Shown here in pieces: positions 47,188 through 58,017 of a stretch of 64,000 bases of DNA. Within the stretch, counting starts at the first letter, position 1; every line of letters begins with the position of its first letter. The translations under genes were made by a program, and so were the position numbers. The stretch covers positions 18,266,584 to 18,330,583 of the forward strand of contig OZ023187.1 in assembly GCA_963995505.1 (NCBI GenBank), in the 5' to 3' direction. This DNA comes from Hypericum androsaemum. Lineage: Eukaryota; Streptophyta; Magnoliopsida; Malpighiales; Hypericaceae. Under the pieces are notes generated by a model. That model saw only the letters and a program-made list of their open reading frames with translations. It made no database searches and was not told where the DNA came from.

Positions 47188-48100
47188 AATCTTAATTAAT
47201 TAATACTATAAAAATATATGGTATAAAAAAAACTTGTACCTGATGACTTTGATACATGTTGGTCGGTGGTGTTTCTGACAAATTAGCACACACGGGTTCA
47301 GTGTATCGTCTACAATGAGCCGAGCCAGAACTGAAATGGACATTCGATGTTTACATTTTTACTCGCTCCACGGAAGAACTATTCTGAACTATAAATTAGG
47401 TATTAATTAAGTGTAATGATCCAATTACGAATATTGCTATCACAGTTTGATTGTATCAATCTACTAATAATAAGTCCTTTTGTAAGTATTACTACTACAA
47501 TTCGAGTGTATTATCCAATTTTATCAGATATTTGTGATTCAACACTTGAAATATGTAGTTATGTTAAAAAAAATGGCTGAGAATATTTTATAAATTTATC
47601 ATATTATTAACTCTAGTAGAAATAATCAATATGGGTTGAACAATCAATATTGTCGTCACCGCAGCCATTGAATTAGCAGCCATTTTTGTTTTCGGCTCCC
47701 TCAAGCTTAGCTTAACCGAGCCGACAACGGTCCAAGTGGGAGCACGACAGCTATACGGAGGGCCCACATCCAGTCTGGGAAATCTAGCAGCTTCACACGT
47801 GGCGTGATCATACTAGTCGTAGTCCATAAATGAAAAGGAGGATGGTGGCCCCCTAACAAATACGCGCAAAAAAACGATTCCGTTTTGGGTGGAGGCCACA
47901 ATGATATGATCATATCACCTATTGATGGTTTGGTGATTGATTTGTAAACCAATCGTTTATTAATTTGGTCGTTTCATAAAGTCTTTATACAGATATTAAA
48001 TATTTATTGCAAAAGACTATTATTATTTAAATCTTAATTAATTAATACGATTGCCCAGATATCAATTGGGATAAATCAAAAATTATATGGTAATGAAATA
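47188..48100 (-). repeat. Interspersed repeat, inverted copy of 6,350-7,246, uninterrupted
   Basis: The reverse complement of 47,207-48,080 matches the repeat that hosts Copia-1, and it continues across the Copia-1 insertion point without a gap, preserving the empty site. A 19-bp direct repeat AATCTTAATTAATTAATAC brackets this copy at 47,188-47,206 and 48,030-48,048. No coding frame is convincing. Confidence 0.8.
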
Positions 48101-49475
48101 TTCCTTGGTGATAGATACGGTGTAGTCTGGTCCCACTTCATTTCCTAAAACGGAAATAATCTTACCTATCATGTGACGATGGAATTAATGATATACATAT
48201 TGGGAAAATGAACAGCTGGGGCACGACAAAACCTTCCACCAAGATTTGTTCCATTTTTTCATTCGTGGCATTGCCCACTTGGTAGTGCTTTGATTAAATT
48301 ACAGTCTTGCTATTTCAATTAGGAAATTGAAGCTGTGATCAAATTCTTCAATGCTGCAATACTCTAAATCTTCTCATGGAAAATGAATTGGTGGATTAAT
48401 GACACGCTAAAATTTGTAGAGTTCAAAACAGAATACTATCAAATTCTGTAAGGTCAAGTTTTAGTTCGAATTAGTTCTCTTAGTTTTGCAATACACCGCG
48501 CTAACAAATTCATACCCAATCAAGCATCTGATAAAGAGAGTCACGAGAAAGTTCACTACACAAGTGTAACAAGGATTAATTCAGGTATTATTCTATTTTA
48601 ATTAAAAAATTCAAATTTATTAAAAAGATTCTATATTTCAAATATTTAACTAGCAAACTTGGACAATTTTTAATTATTTCATCTAATTGGAGGTTGAATT
48701 TATCAGCACAATGGCTCCGAACATCGGAGGTCCTATTAAAAACAAGCTCGTGTGACGGCAAATGAGCCACGGCCAAAATTTAACAGAAAGGGACGGCCAT
48801 GATTGATTCCACGTCAAAATAATGACTGAATGCTATGTGGTAGCGGGGCCCACATAGCACGAGCGACGATGCAGCAGGTGGCCGGTGAATCAAGTGAGAG
48901 AATATAAAATCTAATTTGATTGAGAGTCGGACACAATGGGTGGTCTGATAAATTGGAAGAGGCGTTGTAGACGATGCTCAGATATGACTGTATTAACTGT
49001 GAGGTTGTGATACTATTGAGAAGGATTTGTTTGGTGCTGTTTTTAACTTCAATGAGCAAATAAGATTTGAAACACGGCTCGATCGTCGAGACTCGAGCGT
49101 AGATCAGCCGATAAAGAGTTGTTTTGTAATCAACTCGAGGTCTTGATGGATGCAGTTGCATTAAAAATCTAGTTTGGTAGAATATTCTTGCATTTTGTGA
49201 TCCTCTACCTAGTTCGAATTCGAATGAGTGGTTGATCAATGAATTAGGTAACCTCTAGAAAAAAGGTCAAATTGTTAAGGGTACTTAGAACTCAAAATTT
49301 GGGTATCCGGGAGATTGGAACTATAATAATCTTCATGGATCACCTTGTTTCTGTGCTACAAGCAGATATTATCAATTGACGTGCTTCCCAAAATATAATA
49401 AGAATCTGAAGAACGCTGTGATCACAATTCGAATTAAGTAGCCTAGTTTCTTTTTCGAGTATTATCAGAACCTTT
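48101..49475. other. Spacer, nothing recognised
   Basis: Includes a 141-codon minus-strand frame (48,814-49,239) without family motifs. Confidence 0.4.
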
Positions 49476-50797
<1,322 letters not shown>

Positions 50798-52754
50798 ATG
50801 GGTTCTTCTTCGGTGATGGGTTTGTTGGGTTCCAACGTTGTGGGTCGGAGTTTGGGTGCTAAGAACATAAAGTTGCAGTCTTTGGATGAGAAGGGCAGGT
50901 TTGGCGTTGACTTCCGGTGTCCAAAGTTGGAGGCTTTCCCGGCGGGGAGGGTTTCGATTAGCAGGCGTGAGTTGGTTGACTTAGAGGAGAGAACAAGCCC
51001 AGTTGAGGTACTCGCTTATTGCATTTATCTTCAAGTTCCGGTCTTTTCGAGACAATTGTTCAATGTCTGAACTGGGTACATTTTTGTTTGTGGTTTAGTT
51101 CTTTTGGGTATTGGGTTTCTTGGTCAGTGCAATTTGCAATTGGGGTTCTTATTATTATTACATTCATCTTTAAGCTCGGTTCTTTTCGATTCTCTTGTTG
51201 ATTGTCTTAACTGAACAGTTTTTAGCTGATTGTGTTCTAGTGGGATTATTGTGGTTTAGTTCTTTGGTGGCTATTGGGTTTCTTGGTCAGCGCAGTTTTG
51301 CAATTGAGATACTCCTTATTACATTTATCTTCAAGGTTCCGGTCTTTTCGATTCTCTTGTTAAGTGTCTTAACTGGGCACAGTTTAAAGCTGCTTGTGTT
51401 TTGGTGGTATTAGTCTATGTTTGTTTGTGGTTTAGTTCATTTGGGGATATTGGGTTTCTTTGTCTGTGCAATTTGTTAGCTAGGAATGAACAAGATTAGT
51501 TAACATGGTGAGATTAATGCCGAGTTTTGTGGCTGTAGGAAGGCTCATTCTTGTGAATGCTTTACTTGTAATGTCATATTTTGCGTGATTGATATCCTTG
51601 TTTAGCGTCGCCTCATCTGATCTGATATCAGATTCATTGTTGTTGAACTTCCGAGTGAATGACTTAGCAGGGTTCGGGTCTGTACAAGCATTCTAGTTGT
51701 TTCTGTGCTTGGCGAGGAAAGTCGTATTTTGCTAATATCATCCTCTTGAGCTAGTGTAAAATAGGAATCCAAATTCATTTTTTCCCGTCTCATGATTATT
51801 GCTACTCGTGTTTGTAAATCCCAACCGAGCAGCTCAAAGAAAATACTGCTTACTGAAGTTTTTCGTCTTAAGATCAGGAAAGAGATTGAACTATGTTATC
51901 AACTCATAAACAAGCTTGGAAGAGGTGTTGTCTATTTGGGCTCTTCAAGAATGGGACCAGATCATCCTCATTACTTGCAATCACTGGAGTTGGGGAAAGA
52001 GGCAAGCAAACTCCTATCCATGTTCTGTTTTACATTGTGTATTCCATCATGAAGCACGAGAACTCTAGCATCGTTGTGCTTATGACCATGCAATGAACCT
52101 GTTAAGGTTTTATGACTAGTTTCTCAAAGGTTATACTCCTTCCCAGGTTGCGAAGCTTTTGGATTCTACGTCATGGACGGGGGCTGGTCCGGGTCTCATG
52201 GATGCTGTCACTAAAGGCGCATTGCAAGCAGGAAAACCCGTTGGTGGATTGAAGATAGCAAAAGAAGCTGGCGAATGGACGGCCTCAAACTTTCACCCTT
52301 ATCTGCCGCCAGAAACTTATCTTACTTGCAGGTAGCTACTCCTTTCTACCGTTCTTAATCGATGCAGCTTTATTCGCCTGAATAACCCCGTTCAAATTGC
52401 AGGTTCTTCTCTGCAAGAAAGCACGGGTTGGTGGATGCTGCTGTTAGAAATTGCAGCGCTGATAGGACAGCTGTGGTTGCTCTCCCCGGTGGAATCGGGA
52501 CCCTGGACGAGATGTTCGAGATTTTGACTTTGCTTCAGCTGGAAAGAATAGGCTCAAAGCTTCCGGTGCCCTTCCTCGTCATGAACTACGACTCATTTTA
52601 TGACAAGCTCTTAGAGTTCCTCGATGCTTGCAAGGATTGGGGCACTGTTTCCGAAGGAGAGGTCGCATCGTTGTGGAAGATATGCAACGACAACTCTGAC
52701 GCTCTGAAGTACTTGGCATATTTCTATGGTCTGCCCTTTGAAAGCAGGATTTAA
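50798..52754 (+). CDS. LOG/'lysine decarboxylase'-family protein, four exons
   Basis: Exons 50,798-51,007; 51,873-52,001; 52,147-52,331; 52,403-52,754 give 291 residues with consistent phases. The Rossmann-type family motifs are VVYLGSSRMGPDHPHY, SWTGAGPGLMDAV, then ALPGGIGTLDEMFE, which is the PGGxGTxxE signature. Proteins of the LOG clade cut ribose phosphate from cytokinin nucleotides. This one has an extra N-terminal ~70 residues and resembles the longer 'putative lysine decarboxylase' plant group (as in At1g50575), whose activity is uncertain. Intron 2 starts with GC (GAG|GCAAGC), needed to join LGKE to VAKLL. The N-terminus could be a plastid targeting region; this is not tested. No lesion is seen. 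Confidence 0.88.
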
Positions 52755-53589
52755 CCAAACTGACCGGAGCCATTTTTGGTAGCTGAGATAAGAAGTTACT
52801 TCTTCAGTATCAGGAGGAAGCTAAAGGGAGACGACAGGATCAAAGAACATGGACTTGACATCCTTGGTACTTCTTTTCCAGATTAACTAATTACTGTCTG
52901 ATCCAACTTTGTAATGTAACATGTACAAGATGTCGAATGCAGATGCCTTAAAACTCGGTTGTACGAAGATGGAATAATCTGCTTAGCGGGTTACATAATC
53001 CATGTTGTTTCAAATTGTCTATCCAAATACCAATGTATCCAGGGGTATCATTTTCTATTAACTTCTCTGTTTGCTCCGAAGATCTGTTAATTTCTATCAA
53101 AGGGTCGATACCAACTTGATACCGATAGAAGTTGATCGAAGTGGTAAAAGATTTGAATATTTTTAACCGAAGTCTTTAGTCCGAACATTATGAATAGAGC
53201 TGACAATATGCTCATTTATATTAATCAGATCACAGGTTAAACATGGCTGGATTAGCTGCAGATTAAGTAGATGAGAATCAAAGGGTGATACAGCTCTATG
53301 ATGAATACAAAATGATCCCCTACAAAATTGGAGGCCAACAGCTCAATGATTTCAGTTACAGAGCAAGATTTTGTAGTTTAATGAATTATTAGAAGTTAAT
53401 TAATGGGGTAGGTATTAAATAAGTGATACTTTGATTAGATTCCAAGAGGGGTTGATATCAAGATTTGTAGCTAAATGAGGCTATAGTTGACTACTTGTGA
53501 AGGTATCAAATTTATGATATTTCCATTTGATACCAAGAAGATAGGGACAAAATCTTGGAAGCTTAAAGTACTAAGTCTCAAGTGGCAAT
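52755..53589. other. 3' UTR of the LOG-family gene, then spacer
   Basis: The first ~300 bases likely hold the 3' UTR. Beyond, the sequence has repeated GATACCAA-type phrases but no gene. Confidence 0.4.
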
Positions 53590-55336
53590 TCTTTGCAACC
53601 TTGTACATGTCCTTACATTTTCTCCAATACGGAAGGGGAATTTTTCTACTTCTTGAGCTTGATCACATTGATCCTTGTTGGTTTCATGGCGATAGGAACT
53701 GGGAAAAGATTAACGTCTAAGCGTGGGGGAGTACGCTTGCCCCCGGGGCCGAGGAAGATACCGATCATAGGCAATATGCATCTCCTGGCTGGATATCTGC
53801 CCCATCACCGCCTAAGGGACTTGGCGAAGATACATGGACCTTTGATGCACCTTCAGCTCGGTGAGGTTTCCGCAGTTGTGGTTTCTTCTCCTGAGGCTGC
53901 AAGAGAGGTGATGAAAACAAATGACTCTGTTTTGGCTGATAGGCCTTTTCACCTTGCTGCTAGTATCATATCTTACAATTCAAGGGACATTGCTTTAGCG
54001 CCTTACGGCGAGTACTGGAGGCAGCTAAGGAAGATTTGCAACTTGGAGCTGCTGAGTCCAAGCCGGGTGCAATCGTTCCGACCAATCAGAAAGGAGGAGA
54101 TGTCGAACCTCATGAGTTATATTTCCTCAAATGCAGGTCACCAATTAACCTAACCAGGATCATCTTTTCGTCGACGTTCGGCATCACTTCAAGGGCAGCA
54201 TTTGGTAACAAATGCAATGACATTGAGAAGTTTATTAGCTATGTCAAGGAAGGTGTAGCATTGGCAGGAGGGTTTAGCCCGGCCGATGTTTTCCCTTCAC
54301 GTAAATGGCTTCACTCACCGATGTTTTCCCTTCACGTAAATGGCTTCATAAACTGATTGACAAGATATTGGAGGAAATCATCGACGAACATAAAGCACGG
54401 AAAGCAGACGGAAGTAAGAGCAATCAAGACGAAGATCTAGTTGATGTTCTGCTGAAATTTCAAGGAAATCCCGGCTTTTCCTTGGAAAACAATGATATCA
54501 AAGCCGTTCTCCTGATAATTCCACTCCGCAATTTCTGATCATGAATATCACTGGAAACAATCTGAGTAGGTCTAAAATATGTGATCGATCTATTCTCTCT
54601 TCTTGCAGGACATTTTCAGTGCCGGAAGCGAGACATCCGCAACAGCAGTTGAATGGGCGATGACAGAGATGCTGAGAAAACCAAGAATAATGAGAAAGGC
54701 TCAAGCAGAAGTCAGGCAAGTCTTCAATGGAAATGGAAACGTCGACGAGTCGAGACTCGGTGAACTGAAGTACCTGAAGCTTATTGTCAAAGAGACTCTG
54801 AGGTTGCATCCCTCTGCTTCTTCCTCGTGAAGGCCGACAAAAGTGTGAGATTCTCGGTTACACCGTACCCGAGAAGACAAAAATCATTGTAAACGCATGG
54901 GCTATTGGAAGAGATCCAAACCATTGGAATGACCCTGATACATTTTCCCCTGAGAGATTCCTTGACAGCTCCATTGATTACAAGGGTGGTAACTTCGAGT
55001 TCATCCCATTTGGCGCGGGACGAAGAATGTGTCCCGGGATATCATTTGGCATAGTGAACATAGAGCTTCCACTTGCCAATCTGCTGTTTCATTTTGACTG
55101 GAAGTCTGCAGACGATACCGATCTGGCGGATCAAGACATGTCCGAGGTCTTCGGGGCTACGGTCAAAAGGAAGACCGATCTATGGTTGATCCCAGTTCTT
55201 TACCATCCTCCTACTTCTAAATAAGGGATCTGAGATCCTTTAATATGTCAAATCTCATACAGAGAGGCCAAAGCTATGTTAGCTTCTAGTAGGAAAGACA
55301 GCTGCATTGGCACCTCTGTTGTCCTTGTCTCCACAT
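53590..55336 (+). pseudogene. Cytochrome P450 (CYP71-type) pseudogene
   Basis: P450 blocks in order: membrane anchor, hinge LPPGPRKIPIIGN, WRQLRKICNLELLS (helix C), an intron (donor after about 54,510, acceptor TTGCAG at 54,608), helix I AGSETSATAVEW, KETLRLHPS (ExxR) and the heme loop FIPFGAGRRMCPG around 55,010-55,040. The start codon is ACG at 53,629, where the sister fragment at 2,075 has ATG. One base is missing near 54,137. A 35-bp unit is duplicated at 54,285/54,320 with about 12-15 residues missing after it. A short deletion near 54,820 breaks the PxxLLLPRE segment. The rest of each block is well preserved, so loss looks recent. These enzymes oxidise specialised metabolites at the ER; the substrate is unknown. 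Confidence 0.9.
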
Positions 55337-55629
55337 GTGACGGTTTCAACGCGTAATTAACGAGTAATTACGTGTTAAAGTCGGACAATTAACAAACTAA
55401 TTCGTTAATAATAAATCACTTACTTGTTGAACCAAGAGGTCCACAGGTTCGGGTCCACAATGTTTTCGTGCTAGTTGAATTACGATCACGTTATAACGGA
55501 TTCGTAATTGATTTTCACGAGATTTCCTCTATTAAAAATCTGATTAAAATTCGGGAACTAATCCAGAATTTTTCCTTTCTTATTGAGTGGTTGTGGGCAA
55601 ACTTCCAGATTGGTCCAGCCGGATTTCTC

Positions 55630-55637
55630 CTTTTATA
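55630..55637 (-). promoter_or_regulatory. TATA box of the Copia-3 LTR
   Basis: TATAAAAG on the minus strand, just downstream (in element sense) of the CACGTG array, where a U3/R border promoter is expected. Confidence 0.65.
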
Positions 55638-55663
55638 GAGAAATCCGGACAACCACAACGCGC

Positions 55664-55857
55664 CACGTGGCACGCCACGTGTCGCGTATGGCTGTCACGT
55701 GGCACTTCTAGGCCACAAGTCCACCACGTGGCACTTCGGACCGCATGTTCGCCACGTGGCACTTCGGATTGCATGTTCGACGCGTGGCATTACCACGTGG
55801 CACTTCGGACCGCATGTCCGCCACGTGGACTACCAATTATGACGTCAGCGCCACGTG
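55664..55857 (-). promoter_or_regulatory. Array of eight G-box/ABRE motifs in the LTR U3
   Basis: CACGTG starts at 55,664, 55,676, 55,696, 55,725, 55,753, 55,794, 55,822 and 55,852, mostly as CCACGTGGC, with one TGACGTCA at 55,840. Repeated phrases (CACTTCGGA, CCGCATGT) show that the array grew by tandem duplication of ~30-40-bp units. Such boxes bind bZIP and bHLH factors, so stress- or light-linked control of the LTR is an inference. Confidence 0.8.
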
Positions 55858-55873
55858 GCGCTTGCGTGGCTTC

Positions 55874-55901
55874 GGGCCGGTCAACACGGGTTGACCGGCC
55901 C
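55874..55901. repeat. 12-bp perfect inverted repeat with TTGACC cores
   Basis: GGGCCGGTCAAC and GTTGACCGGCCC are separated by ACGG. Each arm holds TTGACC in one orientation, the W-box core bound by WRKY factors. Confidence 0.75.
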
Positions 55902-55982
55902 ATCCAACCCAACTTATGGGCCTAATGGGTCTGGTCCCAATCAGGCACAATAATAACTGCCTGATGGGCCTAAGGTCCAACA

Positions 55983-55992
55983 TCTCCCACTC
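55983..55992 (-). other. Copia-3 polypurine tract
   Basis: Minus-strand GAGTGGGAGA directly before TGTTGGACC of the LTR. Confidence 0.8.
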
Positions 55993-56924
55993 AATTATTA
56001 TTGACCTTAATCAACAGCTATCAGATTTCTTTAAAGGATTTCGTGCGACCAGTACACGTCGAGTATGTTAAGCCAAATTCAAGAGCACGGACACTCAGGC
56101 TACTTGAATAGTAGCATCTCGACAACCTTCTTGTATAATGTATGCTATTACCCCAGGACTCATGTCACATTCCATTGTTCACATCAGTGATTTCAAACAA
56201 TTATATTCGGGTTCACTATTGTACTTTTCAATACAATTGGTGCACCTGAACTACGAAACTCAGAATGTGATGAACAGAGTTCCTTCTCCCTTAACTATAT
56301 TCTTTTCATAATGATACAGCCTACTTTTCTGGTCAGCCCTACCAGGTCGAATCGCTATGCCATAACCTTTTCATGAACTTTCCAAGCTAGCAGCACTGGA
56401 CCATACTTCCAGAATACGTTTAGGATCTTAAGGGTAGGTTTTGGGAATCAGAGTTCTCGAAAATTGGTCTCACACCAGGGATTGTGAAATCACTTAACAT
56501 TTTCATCCCATCCAGTGGTCGAGTAGCACACATGATACTGATCACGTGTTACGGTGTACATTTCCTTTTAAAAGAACACGTGTCATTTAACACCATACTA
56601 GAGTATCAGCCTCAGCTTAACTCTAGGCCAATAGGACAGACAGTATGATAAGTCCCTCTTATATCTTATCATATGAATTGTAGAAAATCTAAATGTAGCA
56701 ACTTATTCCTGCATCCCATAAGGAAACTTGCTCTTGAGCAAGACGACATTCCGTCATAGGACATGCACTTATGAATGTCCAATAACTGCCTCATCTCATC
56801 TAGGAATCAACTTCTTGACTCCCACTGAGGTAAACACCTGTGTGAGTGGACTACTTCTCTTTCCGACATGTTTCATATTTAACTCATATTGCCAAATAAA
56901 ACTCATATATTTTAACTAATTGGA
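55993..56924 (-). other. Copia-3 non-coding tail between pol and polypurine tract
   Basis: About 930 bp without a credible frame. A tail of this size is unusual for a small copia element and may be another family-specific region. Confidence 0.5.
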
Positions 56925-58017
56925 TTACAAATGAAACTGTCGTAAACCCAGTGACTTAACATGTCTCTCGAACACTTCTCGAGGTAATGCTTTAGTCATT
57001 GGATCTGCGGCCATATCTCGTGTAGATATGTATTTCATACACAGTTCTTTATATTTTATTAAATTTCTAACAAAGTAAAATTTAATATCTATATGCTTAG
57101 CCCTGCTATGGAATCTAGGATCCTTAGCATAAGCTATAGCTGCCTGATTATCGCAGAATAGACTCACGGGCTCCGTTGAGTTGATCAGGGAGAGATGGCT
57201 TAAGAATCTCTTCAACCATACTGCTTCTTGTGCAGCATGAGCTGAAGCTACATATTCCGCTTTCATTGTTGACAGGGATACACATGTTTGCTTCTTACTG
57301 CTCCATGAGATAGCACCCCCGTTCAACAAGAAAATGAATCCAGATGTAGACTTTTTCTTGTCCACATCGCCTCCCCAATCAGCATCAGTATAGCCACTCA
57401 ATATCAGGTCACGGTCTTGATAGCACAAGAAAATGAATCCAGATGTAGACTTTTTCTTGTCCACATCGCCTCCCCAATCAGCATCAGTATAGCCACTCAA
57501 TATCAGGTCACGGTCTTACAAATGAAACTGTCGTAAACCCAGTGACTTAACATGTCTCTCGAACACTTCTCGAGGTAATGCTTTAGTCATTGGATCTGCG
57601 GCCATATCTCGTGTAGATATGTATTTCATACACAGTTCTTTATATTTTATTAAATTTCTAACAAAGTAAAATTTAATATCTATATGCTTAGCCCTGCTAT
57701 GGAATCTAGGATCCTTAGCATAAGCTATAGCTGCCTGATTATCGCAGAATAGACTCACGGGCTCCGTTGAGTTGATCAGGGAGAGATGGCTTAAGAATCT
57801 CTTCAACCATACTGCTTCTTGTGCAGCATGAGCTGAAGCTACATATTCCGCTTTCATTGTTGACAGGGATACACATGTTTGCTTCTTACTGCTCCATGAG
57901 ATAGCACCCCCGTTCAACAAGAAAATGAATCCAGATGTAGACTTTTTCTTGTCCACATCGCCTCCCCAATCAGCATCAGTATAGCCACTCAATATCAGGT
58001 CACGGTCTTGATAGCAC
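56925..58017 (-). repeat. Identical 591-bp-period duplication of the RNase H end, with a 99-bp sub-repeat
   Basis: 56,925-57,425 recurs base for base at 57,516-58,016. A 99-bp unit (57,327-57,425) is repeated in truncated form at 57,426-57,515, which repeats GGDVDKKKSTSGFIF in the protein. Both copies end in the same pol stop (TAA). Confidence 0.9.

Larger units (their letters stand above)
55338..55982 (-). repeat. Copia-3 3' LTR, 645 bp
   Basis: Plus-strand ends are TGACGGTTTC and GGTCCAACA (TG...CA on the minus strand as well). The first ~258 bp match the partial LTR at 63,753-64,000 with scattered substitutions; the rest cannot be compared inside the window. Confidence 0.9.

Noticed and set aside
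48935..48990. A second RPS8-like phrase (IVYNASSN) on the minus strand
   Set aside because: Only about 17 bp match the pseudogene at 49.9 kb and no flanking S8 blocks are found; probably chance or a tiny duplication.
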